Below are positions 7,355-14,666 of a stretch of 41,819 bases of DNA, piece by piece. The notes beneath the pieces were generated by a model. It saw only the letters and a program-made list of their open reading frames with translations, did no database searches and had not been told where the DNA came from. The stretch lies in IMG/VR virus record IMGVR_UViG_3300046010_014142, positions 1-41,819 of that record, one strand, 5' to 3'. Position numbers and translations under genes: made by a program. Position 1 is the first letter of the stretch, and every line of letters begins with the position of its first letter. This stretch comes from a virus.

Positions 7355-9205
7355 ATGGACAGATTTGAAAAATATTTGGATAAATTAGTCAATAAAGTAA
7401 TTGCTGAGACAGTTGACTCCAAAGCAGATAAAATTGTTTCTGAAATTGAAAAGAAAAGTGGTTTAAAAGGAAAACAACATAAAATAGATGTTGCAGAACC
7501 AAAGGGTAAAATCACTTCGGCGGATTTCAAGAAATTAAGAACCACTAAAAAAGATATGAAAGAATATTCAATGGGTGATGACCAAATTGAAAAGGTTGAA
7601 CCTTATGGTGATTTCTCAACAGACAGTCCAAAAAAAGTTGGTAAAGTGAAGAACGTAGGTTATAACTACGAAAAAAAAGTTGCTAAAGAATTTAACGAAG
7701 AAGAAGAAATGTACTTGGGAATTGGTGACCATGGTTTTTATGATAGAATGGACAGACCGGTAAGAGATTTCGAGTTCGATTATGATGAAGAAGAATATGA
7801 TGATTTCGATGAGTTTATTTCAAAATATCCGGACCAAAGATGGTTCCGTAAAGGGAGAGGTGACGATGCGGAATTCGGTAGAGATAGTAGTGATAGAAAG
7901 TTTTGGGACATGTATAAAGAAAAATTCGGTGGACCTTTCAAACTTCGTAAAAGAAAAATGGAAGAACAAGGAGAAACTGAAGAAGGTAATGCGTTTTCAG
8001 GAGCGTTAGCAAAGGCTAAAAAAGATGGTAAGAAATCTTTTGATGTTGATGGTAAAACTTATGAGGTTACTGAAATGGAAGGATTCCATGGAGATTTTGA
8101 AGATGAGGATACTAAACTGGCTAAATTTGTTAAAGATGCTTTGAAACGTAACAGTATGTTGTTTTCTAAGGCGGACAAAGAGTTGTCAAAGAAAGACAAA
8201 CACATGAAGAATGATTTGGAAGACATGGAAGATGAAGAGTATGGAAGACACATGTGGATTGGTGAAGAAAAGAATGGTAAATTTATTCAAAAAGCAACCA
8301 AGAAAATGGAGAAAAAAGGAACATCAGGTAAATTTGGTGATTGGTGTAAGAGTCATGGTCTTGACAAAGATGGTGAAGTTACCAAAAAATGTATTGATAA
8401 GGCAATGAAGTCTGACGATTCTAAAGTAGTTAAGATGGCTAATTTTGCCAAGAACATTGGTGGATTTAAAGGTGCAAAACATGAAAGTGTTCAAATGACC
8501 GAAAATGAGATTGTTGAATTGATTGAAAGATTGGTTAATGAAGAGAAGAATAATATCGAAAAGAAAAGACCTTCAACAGAGATGGAAATGAATAAGATAT
8601 CAAATGCTAATAAAAACACTAATCAAGAGGCTTTGAAGGCAACAACTGAAAAGATGAAAAAATGGTCTAAAGACAGTAATGTTGAAGGGTATACTACAGA
8701 ACCTAAACATTTTCCAAAAGGTAATGGTGAGATGAAAGAAATGGATAAGAAGGCATATAAGGCTTCTGATGCTGTTGAAGAGTATATTGACGCATTTGCA
8801 TATCCTGGTATGACAAATTTGGTGTATGATGAAATCAAACCAAATGATGAGTGGATTGAAGCAAACATAAAGGGTTCTTCTAAGACAGGAAACGCAACTA
8901 AAGATAAAGATGGTAATGACTTAGGTAATGCGGTATCATCTGAACTTGGTGAAAAGATGTTTAAGAACTATAAAGACAATGTTTATGGTGCGGAACAAAT
9001 GAATGCATCTTATAAGAGATACCCACAACCTGTTGACCAAGCTGGTGAGAGTACCGAAGATGGGGATTTAAAATTAAAGAAAGGTGCTGCAAAATCAGAA
9101 AAGATTTTCAAACAACTTGAATCTACATCTGAGAAAGAGAATGTCTTGAATGAGCAAATTTCAAGAATGAAAAACATTGTTGGATACAAGCAAAAAACAC
9201 AATAA
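7355..9205 (+). CDS. Large charged modular protein, probable virion/core protein
   Basis: A 616-residue, very charged protein built of short modules with low-complexity linkers. Visible parts: an acidic Tyr/Asp stretch (EFDYDEEEYDDFDEF, about 140-155); the segment GNAFSGALAKAKKDGKKSF followed by VDGKTYEV (about 211-238), which I recognise as a recurring element in large-phage proteins; a Cys-containing segment KFGDWCKSHGLDKDG and KKCIDKAMKS (about 326-350); and a C-terminal tail NVLNEQISRMKNIVGYK. The tail resembles short motifs near the ends of other proteins here (INEEEKKRILGMH). Position behind a late-type motif and composition suggest an internal capsid or structural protein; no enzymatic motif is visible. 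Confidence 0.7.
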   Translation: MDRFEKYLDKLVNKVIAETVDSKADKIVSEIEKKSGLKGKQHKIDVAEPKGKITSADFKKLRTTKKDMKEYSMGDDQIEKVEPYGDFSTDSPKKVGKVKNVGYNYEKKVAKEFNEEEEMYLGIGDHGFYDRMDRPVRDFEFDYDEEEYDDFDEFISKYPDQRWFRKGRGDDAEFGRDSSDRKFWDMYKEKFGGPFKLRKRKMEEQGETEEGNAFSGALAKAKKDGKKSFDVDGKTYEVTEMEGFHGDFEDEDTKLAKFVKDALKRNSMLFSKADKELSKKDKHMKNDLEDMEDEEYGRHMWIGEEKNGKFIQKATKKMEKKGTSGKFGDWCKSHGLDKDGEVTKKCIDKAMKSDDSKVVKMANFAKNIGGFKGAKHESVQMTENEIVELIERLVNEEKNNIEKKRPSTEMEMNKISNANKNTNQEALKATTEKMKKWSKDSNVEGYTTEPKHFPKGNGEMKEMDKKAYKASDAVEEYIDAFAYPGMTNLVYDEIKPNDEWIEANIKGSSKTGNATKDKDGNDLGNAVSSELGEKMFKNYKDNVYGAEQMNASYKRYPQPVDQAGESTEDGDLKLKKGAAKSEKIFKQLESTSEKENVLNEQISRMKNIVGYKQKTQ

Positions 9206-9230
9206 ACTTTAATTAAAAAATAATTGTATT

Positions 9231-9266
9231 AAATTCTCCATAGAGACCCTATGGAGAATTTTTATA
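9231..9266 (+). terminator. Perfect 13-bp hairpin with T-run, overlapping the next start codon
   Basis: The arms AAATTCTCCATAG (9231-9243) and CTATGGAGAATTT (9249-9261) pair perfectly around AGACC and run into a T-rich stretch. It lies 25 bases after the 7355 gene and would terminate it. The 3' arm contains the ATG at 9251, so the same stem could also sequester that start codon. Confidence 0.65.
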
Positions 9267-9718
9267 ATTGGATGTCTAAGCCAATTCCACACAGTGAAGT
9301 GGAGGTATGGTTTAGTGTGCATAATATGATACCTGAAAGGATAGAACTTTTTGGGGTTATGTTTAAATCATTGGCAATTTCAATTATTGAAACGTATCTT
9401 GGTGAAGATAGTTCAGAAACAAAAATATTACTTTCAGATAAAGACAAGAAAAATCATTTTGATTGGTGTTGGAAGAAAATGGTTTCAGATTTCGAAAAAG
9501 AAAATATATTAATTGATTCTGAAGGAGACCATCAAGAGTATATGTGGAATTTTTTTCAAGATAGTTTTTATTCTCAAAAAGAGGTTAATATAAGAGAAGC
9601 GATTCCACACTTTATCGATGAATTATTTAATTTAGACACACCATTTGCAAAATCCGATTTGGATATTTTGACAGAATTATACAAAACACTTCAAAATAAA
9701 GTCATACACGTTGATTAA
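9251..9718 (+). CDS. Hypothetical protein
   Basis: A 155-residue, mildly acidic soluble protein, rich in Trp and aromatic residues (NHFDWCWKKM, EYMWNFFQDSFY). I do not recognise it. The first ATG (9251) is inside the 3' arm of a perfect hairpin; a second in-frame ATG at 9272 (MSKPIPHSEVEVWF) lies just after the hairpin and is a realistic alternative start if the hairpin is a terminator. The gene stands alone between the large structural gene and a run of small genes. Confidence 0.7.
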   Translation: MENFYNWMSKPIPHSEVEVWFSVHNMIPERIELFGVMFKSLAISIIETYLGEDSSETKILLSDKDKKNHFDWCWKKMVSDFEKENILIDSEGDHQEYMWNFFQDSFYSQKEVNIREAIPHFIDELFNLDTPFAKSDLDILTELYKTLQNKVIHVD

Positions 9719-9722
9719 TCTA

Positions 9723-9753
9723 TTGACGCAAAGACATAAACAACTTATTTTTA
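9723..9753 (+). promoter_or_regulatory. Weak Bacteroidetes-like promoter before the HC1 gene
   Basis: TTG at 9723-9725 is followed after 20 bases by TATTTTTA (9746-9753), one mismatch from TAnnTTTG. It is in the gap before the 9770 gene. The match is marginal in such AT-rich DNA. Confidence 0.25.
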
Positions 9754-9769
9754 AAAAAAATATATTAAC

Positions 9770-9943
9770 ATGGAAACTTTACAAAAAATTAAAGAAGTAA
9801 CCGAATCTCTTTCAGTTGACACAGAGAAGTTCTACAAGGGCAATAAAAGTGCTGGAACAAGAGCTCGTAAATCTGCTCAGGAATTAAAAAGTTTGTTGCA
9901 ACAACTAAGAGGAGAGATTTTGGAACATTCAAAGTCTAACTAA
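9770..9943 (+). CDS. Histone H1-like (HC1-type) small DNA-binding protein
   Basis: A 57-residue protein translated directly from the sequence. It contains the segment KFYKGNKSAGTRARKSAQEL followed by KSLLQQLRGEIL, which matches the histone-H1-like Hc1 family common in Bacteroidetes (pattern D-x-E-K-F-x-x-G-N-K-x-A-G-T-R-A-R-K). Host members are small nucleoid-associated proteins. In a phage it could coat or compact DNA, modulate host transcription or enter the capsid. Start ATG at 9770 follows an A-rich leader; the next gene begins one base after its stop. Confidence 0.8.
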   Translation: METLQKIKEVTESLSVDTEKFYKGNKSAGTRARKSAQELKSLLQQLRGEILEHSKSN

Positions 9944-9944
9944 T

Positions 9945-10124
9945 ATGTTAACTACAGATTCACTGTTTCTTTTCATATTCGTTTTTTCTTGTTTGGTACT
10001 TTGTAAAAACTCAATCAAACTAGTCGGGACCCTACTCGGTAAAGAAATTGTCTTTACTAGTAGGGACCTTACTTTTATAGGGCTTTCCTTAAGTTATATT
10101 ATCACTTACATTTTACAATCATGA
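9945..10124 (+). CDS. Two-helix small membrane protein
   Basis: A 59-residue protein with two hydrophobic helices (about residues 5-20, DSLFLFIFVFSCLVLC, and about 42-57, LTFIGLSLSYIITYIL) joined by a short Lys-containing loop. The start is one base after the HC1-like stop and its TGA overlaps the next ATG (ATGA), an arrangement typical of real coupled genes. Small two-helix proteins in phages include holins and membrane effectors; nothing here decides between them. The middle of the gene carries two near-identical palindromic repeats at the DNA level. Confidence 0.65.
   Translation: MLTTDSLFLFIFVFSCLVLCKNSIKLVGTLLGKEIVFTSRDLTFIGLSLSYIITYILQS
10019..10073 (+). repeat. Pair of operator-like direct repeats
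   Basis: ACTAGTCGGGACCCTACT (10019-10036) and ACTAGTAGGGACCTTACT (10056-10073) match at 16 of 18 positions. Each is an imperfect palindrome (AGTnGGGACCnTACT). The 37-base offset is not a multiple of three, so the repeat is not a duplicated peptide. Confidence 0.5.
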
Positions 10125-10546
10125 CACTTTACCAAATATTGAATCAATTAGAAGAGTTTTTTGTCTCTATGAGGAGACTTGAAACTCATATTTCCTTGGA
10201 TGTAAAATTCCCATCCAACTGGTCTATGCCAAAAAGTACAACTCAAGAGTTTCAAATCGTTCCTTTTGAATACAAGGAAGAAGGTTGGAGAGGAATGAGT
10301 TTTGTATGTGAATTCAACGATAAAGAAGTTGAAAAAAATTTAGGTATGATTACCAAGGTAATTAAACTTAATCGTGAAAGAGAACAGAAAGAAAAGTTAT
10401 TTCAGACTGTAGTGTCTGAATTAAAGAAAACATTTGAAAAGAGTGATTTGGAAAAATTACAAAACCTTTCATTCATTTTTAATCAACCTGAAAATTTAAA
10501 CACGGAAAATGGATTACAGGGAGAAACTATTGGATTGGCTGAATAA
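10121..10546 (+). CDS. Hypothetical protein
   Basis: A 141-residue protein with an N-terminal globular part (Trp-containing, FPSNWSMPKSTTQEF) and a helical, Lys/Glu-rich C-terminal part. The ATG overlaps the preceding TGA. The 3' end overlaps the next gene by 38 bases. No family recognised. Confidence 0.65.
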   Translation: MTLYQILNQLEEFFVSMRRLETHISLDVKFPSNWSMPKSTTQEFQIVPFEYKEEGWRGMSFVCEFNDKEVEKNLGMITKVIKLNREREQKEKLFQTVVSELKKTFEKSDLEKLQNLSFIFNQPENLNTENGLQGETIGLAE

Positions 10547-10691
10547 AGAACAGGAAAAAGACAGTTCTGAATTACAGAGAGATAAAGACAAATTCGCCAA
10601 ACAATTGATGGCGATGAGAAAAGAACAACTATTCGAAAAAGAAAAACCATCACTATGGAAAAAGATTCAAAAGCTCCTATGGGGGAGTTAG
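10509..10691 (+). CDS. Small charged helical protein
   Basis: A 60-residue, Lys/Glu/Gln-rich helical peptide ending in an aromatic, basic tail (KPSLWKKIQKLLWGS). It overlaps the genes on both sides in other frames, consistent with a compact phage operon. No family recognised; the amphipathic Trp/Lys tail could contact a membrane or a partner. Confidence 0.55.
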   Translation: MDYREKLLDWLNKEQEKDSSELQRDKDKFAKQLMAMRKEQLFEKEKPSLWKKIQKLLWGS

Positions 10692-10918
10692 AAAAATTAG
10701 CAATACTATCAGATGCTATTGGAGACCTGTTTCCTACAGGAAATCGTACTTTGGTTTTTGAGCTTGAAAAAGAAGATTACCAAAAAATGATTAGTCACTT
10801 TAGGGAAATTGATAGACATCACAAACAATTTTTAATTGAAATCTCAGGTGTGGAGTTTTTATTTATGTTAAAACCTGAGGAAGAAACCAAAGTAGATGAA
10901 ACTACCGAGGATAAGTAG
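10655..10918 (+). CDS. Small acidic protein
   Basis: An 87-residue acidic protein with a globular core (LVFELEKEDYQKMISHFREI) and an acidic C-terminal tail ([13 protein letters not shown]). It is the last plus-strand gene of this run; its 3' end overlaps the convergent minus-strand gene by 17 bases. No family recognised. Confidence 0.6.
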   Translation: MEKDSKAPMGELEKLAILSDAIGDLFPTGNRTLVFELEKEDYQKMISHFREIDRHHKQFLIEISGVEFLFMLKPEEETKVDETTEDK

Positions 10919-11549
10919 TGTACTGTCGGTAGAATAATTTTTTATCAAAACCATTCTCCTCTAAAAATTTTAATAGATACTTCTTTTGGGCGGTTGACGT
11001 ATCTTTTACAATTAAACAATCAGTTCTTTTTTGTTTGATAAAGTAATCGGTTAGTGATTCCAAAAGTCTGACAACCTCACCACCACTCTTCAATGAAAAT
11101 ATTTTGAACTCATCATCTTTTTGTATGATGAGTTTATTGTTTAATGAGTTAATCATTTTTAAACCATCTCCCTTCAAATACTTCCTAAGTAATTCTTTAG
11201 TATCAATCTTTTTACTTTGTTGGATGTCAAAAATTTTTTCCTCTTGGTTATAAACACTAATTTTAATTATACCCCACTCATTATCCAAAAGTTGTACTTT
11301 AACGTTTCTACCATACTCATCTGTGGTGTATTGAGGTATTTCAGGGTTTAACCCTCTTTCTAAAATGGCAATTTCAAACTTACATTCTTTGGTACCCTCA
11401 ACTAATTTTGGAAAAATAACAGATTGGGATTCATCTACAAGCCCTAAAAAAAACTTTTCAGTATTTTTGAAATTGTTAAATTTCTTGATTATTTTTTTCT
11501 TAACTTTATCCTTGAACAGGATAACTTGATACTTTGGATTAGACAACAT
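10902..11549 (-). CDS. Hypothetical protein, divergent from DnaJ
   Basis: A 215-residue Lys-rich protein on the minus strand, with a beta-rich middle ([21 protein letters not shown]) and a helical C-terminal part ending in [11 protein letters not shown] do not recognise a family. Its start codon (complement of 11547-11549) overlaps the ATG of dnaJ on the other strand, so the two genes have no intergenic space and any promoter must lie inside the neighbour. It converges with the preceding plus-strand gene and overlaps it by 17 bases. Confidence 0.7.
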   Translation of the reverse strand: MLSNPKYQVILFKDKVKKKIIKKFNNFKNTEKFFLGLVDESQSVIFPKLVEGTKECKFEIAILERGLNPEIPQYTTDEYGRNVKVQLLDNEWGIIKISVYNQEEKIFDIQQSKKIDTKELLRKYLKGDGLKMINSLNNKLIIQKDDEFKIFSLKSGGEVVRLLESLTDYFIKQKRTDCLIVKDTSTAQKKYLLKFLEENGFDKKLFYRQYTTYPR

Positions 11550-12468
11550 GAAAAATTACTATGAAATTTTAGGGGTGAATGAAAATGCTTCCGATGAGGA
11601 AATTAAAAAGGCATATAGAAAATTGTCTAAACAATATCATCCTGATGTTAATCCTGAAGGTGCTGACCGATTCAAAGAGATTGCTGAAGCTTATGATGTC
11701 CTTTCGGACCCTCAGAAAAAAAATAGTTATCTAAGTCAAAAAAACAACCCATTTCAGGGAACGGAGTTTGAAGACTTCTTCAAGAACATGTTCCAAAAAG
11801 GAGGTAACCAACCTCAAAAGAGAAAAAATCCCGACAAGATAATTAAGGTTAATGTAACCCCGGTTGATTCATATACTGGAATTGATAAGAATATTAATTA
11901 CCAACGAAATCATGGTTGTAATGACTGTGGTGGTAGTGGGGGTGATAGAAAAATTTGTCATCACTGTGGTGGACAAGGTGTGATTACACAAGTAATGGGT
12001 TCGGGATTTCTCCAACAAGTTGTTAGGAGGGCTTGTGGACACTGTAACGGGCAAGGAAGTATTCTTACCAGATATTGTAATACTTGTTCAGGTGTTGGTA
12101 CCCGTTCTCAGTTTGAGACGGTAAAAGTATCGTTTCCTAAAAACATTGATGACGGACAATTTTTGAGATTGGCGGAGAAGGGTGATTTCTACAATGGTTT
12201 TTATGGTGACTTGATTTTACAAGTTGTGATGGACAATAACGGAGATTTCCAAAAGATGGGTAATGATTTGATTTACAATCTAAAATTAGATTATAATCAA
12301 TTGAAAGATGAGAATTATATGATACCTCACCCTGATGGTGAAATAAAGGTTCCAGCACCTAATGAATTTGATTCTAACAGACCTTTAAGGTTAAAAGGTA
12401 AAGGATACCCTACAGGGGACATGTATATCAAAATGAGGGTAAAATTTGATAGGTCTAAACTAAACTAA
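11548..12468 (+). CDS. dnaJ: DnaJ-type (class A) co-chaperone
   Basis: A 306-residue J-domain protein. The J domain (residues 1-60) starts [10 protein letters not shown] and contains the essential HPD (31-33), needed to stimulate Hsp70/DnaK ATPase. A short linker with little G/F content leads to four zinc-finger repeats (CNDCGGSG from Cys124, then [16 protein letters not shown] and CNTCSGVG), followed by a beta-rich client-binding domain ([10 protein letters not shown] and [11 protein letters not shown]). It is about 70 residues shorter than typical bacterial DnaJ, mainly in the G/F region and the C-terminal end. It likely recruits host DnaK for folding or remodelling phage proteins. The start is fixed by the conserved N-terminus and overlaps the divergent gene's start. 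Confidence 0.92.
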   Translation: MKNYYEILGVNENASDEEIKKAYRKLSKQYHPDVNPEGADRFKEIAEAYDVLSDPQKKNSYLSQKNNPFQGTEFEDFFKNMFQKGGNQPQKRKNPDKIIKVNVTPVDSYTGIDKNINYQRNHGCNDCGGSGGDRKICHHCGGQGVITQVMGSGFLQQVVRRACGHCNGQGSILTRYCNTCSGVGTRSQFETVKVSFPKNIDDGQFLRLAEKGDFYNGFYGDLILQVVMDNNGDFQKMGNDLIYNLKLDYNQLKDENYMIPHPDGEIKVPAPNEFDSNRPLRLKGKGYPTGDMYIKMRVKFDRSKLN

Positions 12469-12477
12469 AAGGTTTGG

Positions 12478-12484
12478 TATTTAT
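12478..12484 (+). promoter_or_regulatory. TATTTAT motif (candidate late promoter) for the 12492 gene
   Basis: TATTTAT lies seven bases before the ATG at 12492. An earlier ATG at 12483 overlaps the motif itself, which favours 12492 as the start. Confidence 0.45.
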
Positions 12485-12491
12485 GATTGAT

Positions 12492-13385
12492 ATGAAGTCA
12501 ATCATTAAAGAAGGTTCAAAAAGGGTTAAGTTAAACCCAAGAACAATTTCTGACATAAACTATGTTATTGATTCTGTTTGGAGAGATTATCTAAAAAAAG
12601 ATGATGAAGCTCCACTGAAGGGTACTATCTATGTTAAAGACCCTGAAGGTGCTGAAGTAAGTATACCGGTTTATTATTTGAGTGACTTTCATTCTCAAGG
12701 TGGTGTTTACCAAATTAATGCGGATAAACCACGTAATCTCTATAATGTCTTTATGGTGGTTAATCCTGATGAATCTTTGGTCCCAAGTAAAAAGTCTCTA
12801 TACAATCTAATGTACCATGAGATACAACATTTGATGGACCTTCATACAACATCACGTCTAACTCAAAAGGAGATTAGTAAATATGGTCCTGACAAACCTG
12901 AAACATATTGGGGTCATGACTTTGAATTCAGAGCATATGGTAATGAAATCTTGGAAGGTATCGTAAATGAATATAAAAATTTGTTTGGTAGGTATTCAAA
13001 GGAAGAGTTATTAAAGAGTCTCAAATCTTTGGTTGAGTATTTTGCCAGGTCAGGTCAAGCCGATGAAATTGCCAAGAATGTTCTATTCTCAATTTCCTCT
13101 GAAGAAGTGGAAGATGGTAATTACCCTCACGTTATTCAGGTATTGTCATTACTTAAGGAATATAACCCAAAGAGATGGAATGAGTTCTTGAAGATGTTCT
13201 ATTCAACCATTATTGAATTATCAGATGAATTGAAGGACTATTATAAAGGTGGGGAACTTGATGAGGGTAAGAAATTTAAGAAACCTCGTAAGTACGGACA
13301 GTCTTATTGTAAAAAAACCCCATGTGGGGACATGGGGTTTAGTCAAAAGGCCTCTTGTAGACCTTATAAGAATTGTTATAACTGA
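12492..13385 (+). CDS. Probable zinc metallopeptidase-like virion protein (HEIQH motif)
   Basis: A 297-residue protein. YHEIQHLMDLH gives a zincin HExxH motif (His109-His113); the third ligand is not obvious, with candidates in HDFEFRAYGNEI about 35 residues later, where a conserved-looking Glu follows. The N-terminus MKSIIKEGSKR resembles leaders in three or four other proteins here and includes I-K-E|G, a T4-prohead-protease-like site. The C-terminus (KYGQSYCKKTPCGDMGFSQK and ASCRPYKNCY) is basic and Cys-rich; the GFSQKA-x-C element recurs in proteins of T4-like and marine phages. Start 12492 is preferred; 12483 and a TTG at 12474 are alternatives. The 3' coding region contains a terminator hairpin for the opposite strand. 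Confidence 0.7.
   Translation: MKSIIKEGSKRVKLNPRTISDINYVIDSVWRDYLKKDDEAPLKGTIYVKDPEGAEVSIPVYYLSDFHSQGGVYQINADKPRNLYNVFMVVNPDESLVPSKKSLYNLMYHEIQHLMDLHTTSRLTQKEISKYGPDKPETYWGHDFEFRAYGNEILEGIVNEYKNLFGRYSKEELLKSLKSLVEYFARSGQADEIAKNVLFSISSEEVEDGNYPHVIQVLSLLKEYNPKRWNEFLKMFYSTIIELSDELKDYYKGGELDEGKKFKKPRKYGQSYCKKTPCGDMGFSQKASCRPYKNCYN
13311..13340 (-). terminator. Minus-strand terminator embedded in the 3' coding end of the 12492 gene
   Basis: AAACCCCATGT (13315-13325) and ACATGGGGTTT (13330-13340) form a perfect 11-bp stem with a 4-base loop. Read on the minus strand it is followed by seven T (the A run at 13311-13317). It lies 35 bases after the stop of the minus-strand secreted-peptide gene and so terminates it from within the convergent neighbour. 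Confidence 0.7.
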
Positions 13386-13615
13386 TTATTATTGTTTCGG
13401 ATTTTTCTATAATCCTCCTCAGTAATGGTGGTTCTTGATACAATCACGTAAAAATCACCACTTCGTTCAACCCAACGTTCTCTGTGAATTGGTCGCACTG
13501 GAGACACCACTTCTGTATTGTGTTGTCTTTTGTGTTTCTTCTTTCCTTTCCCGCTTTGAGCGAATGATGGTAATACCATTAATCCCATCATCATAACCAA
13601 AAATATTTTTTTCAT
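13376..13615 (-). CDS. Small secreted basic protein
   Basis: A 79-residue protein with a clear Sec signal peptide: MKKIF, a Met/Leu/Val core and the end LPSFAQ, typical of Bacteroidetes exported proteins. The mature part is Lys/Arg/His-rich (GKGKKKHKRQHN) and ends with a Thr/Glu segment and four Asn. No family recognised. It would act in the periplasm or envelope of the host. Its 3' end overlaps the convergent gene by ten bases. Upstream, the minus strand reads AATTTAT, one mismatch from the TATTTAT motif. Confidence 0.7.
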   Translation of the reverse strand: MKKIFLVMMMGLMVLPSFAQSGKGKKKHKRQHNTEVVSPVRPIHRERWVERSGDFYVIVSRTTITEEDYRKIRNNNNQL

Positions 13616-13722
13616 GTGTTTATAAATTTATTGGTTTATGGAAAGTGTTAACACTCTCTTAACATAAATATAACACAGAATACACATTAGACAACTGTCA
13701 TGAAAAATTTAACATTGGAAAC

Positions 13723-13752
13723 TTGCTTTTTGGGTTTTAAGAATTACCTTTG
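13723..13752 (+). promoter_or_regulatory. Bacteroidetes-type promoter P1 upstream of the Dam-like gene
   Basis: TTG at 13723-13725, a 19-base spacer, then TACCTTTG at 13745-13752, in a 168-base gene-free region that otherwise holds nothing I can identify. Confidence 0.55.
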
Positions 13753-13779
13753 TAATAATGAATAAAAATTGTATATTTG
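13749..13779 (+). promoter_or_regulatory. Bacteroidetes-type promoter P2 overlapping P1
   Basis: TTTG at 13749-13752 (the -7 end of P1) is followed after 19 bases by TATATTTG at 13772-13779. Transcription from P2 would begin at or next to the ATG at 13784, giving a leaderless message. Confidence 0.5.
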
Positions 13780-13783
13780 TGAT

Positions 13784-14623
13784 ATGTTAAGTTACATCGG
13801 GGGTAAATCTAAAATTGGTAAGTGGATTGTTGGTGAGTATCCGACAGACATGGAAACCTACGTTGAAACATTTGGGGGTATGTTCTGGTGTTTCTATAAT
13901 ATGGATTTGGAAAAGTATCCAAATCTTAAGACGGTTGTCTACAACGACTTTAATCCGTTGAATCATAATCTTTTTACTTGTTTACAGAATCCTGTTGAGT
14001 TACTTAAGGCAATAAATTCTATTCCCTGTCAAGAATTGGGGATTGAAAATACACCAATACTCTACCCAACTTTATTCAAGAACTTCCAACAAAACTTGTT
14101 TAGTGGTGAGTTGAATATCAAGGCACCTGACTATATGTTGGCGGCACAATATGCTTATGTATTGACCCAAGTGTTTAGTGGTTCAAAACCTGAATCAAGT
14201 AGTTTTATTGATTTAAAGGGTAAATACAAATCCAAGTACTTGACCTTCAGGGATAAATTAAGTAATCCAAAATGGTTGGAAAAGTTTTCAAGAATCACTA
14301 ACTTTGAAAACTTGGATTTTGAGAGGGTAATTGAAAAGTATGACAGTCCTACCACCTACATCTATTTGGACCCGCCATATTGGAAAACAGAGAACTATTA
14401 CTCTAATCATGACTTTGATAGAAAAGACCATGAAAGGTTGGCAAATGTCCTCCAAAAAGTTCAAGGTAATTTTTCTTTGTCTTACTATGACTTTGAATTA
14501 CTACACGATTGGTTTCCTGAAAACCAATATCGTTGGGTAAAAAAAGAATTTGCCAAAGCGGCGGCGGCAAAAAAAGGTAAGGTACAAAATATTGGAGAAG
14601 AGTTATTGATAATGAATTATTAA
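13784..14623 (+). CDS. DNA adenine-N6 methyltransferase, Dam/D12 class
   Basis: A 279-residue D12-class (alpha) methyltransferase. It begins MLSYIGGKSKIGKWI, the SAM-binding FxGxKxx-like motif X/I region, followed by ETFGGMFWCF. It has VVYNDFNP (acidic SAM contact) and the catalytic DPPY (Asp196-Tyr199), then FSLSYYDF. The product would methylate adenine in a short DNA motif, typically to resist host restriction; the specificity cannot be read from sequence. An in-frame TTG at 13769 lies inside promoter P2, so the ATG at 13784 is the start. Expression from two stacked host-like promoters suggests early transcription by unmodified host polymerase. Confidence 0.88.
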   Translation: MLSYIGGKSKIGKWIVGEYPTDMETYVETFGGMFWCFYNMDLEKYPNLKTVVYNDFNPLNHNLFTCLQNPVELLKAINSIPCQELGIENTPILYPTLFKNFQQNLFSGELNIKAPDYMLAAQYAYVLTQVFSGSKPESSSFIDLKGKYKSKYLTFRDKLSNPKWLEKFSRITNFENLDFERVIEKYDSPTTYIYLDPPYWKTENYYSNHDFDRKDHERLANVLQKVQGNFSLSYYDFELLHDWFPENQYRWVKKEFAKAAAAKKGKVQNIGEELLIMNY

Positions 14624-14642
14624 TATTTCTTGTAAGGTTGTA

Positions 14643-14649
14643 TATTTAT
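14643..14649 (+). promoter_or_regulatory. TATTTAT motif (candidate late promoter) for the 14667 gene
   Basis: TATTTAT lies 17 bases before the ATG at 14667, in a 43-base intergenic gap. Confidence 0.5.
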
Positions 14650-14666
14650 TGTAAAACATAATAACG

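Noticed and set aside
7782-8009. Alternative-frame reading frame inside the 616-residue protein gene
   Set aside because: It is Met/Lys/Arg-rich without features, and the main frame has recognisable motifs throughout this stretch.
10850-10890. CTCAGGT...ACCTGAG inverted repeat near the end of the 10655 gene
   Set aside because: The loop is more than 20 bases and there is no T-run, so it is a poor terminator and may be chance.
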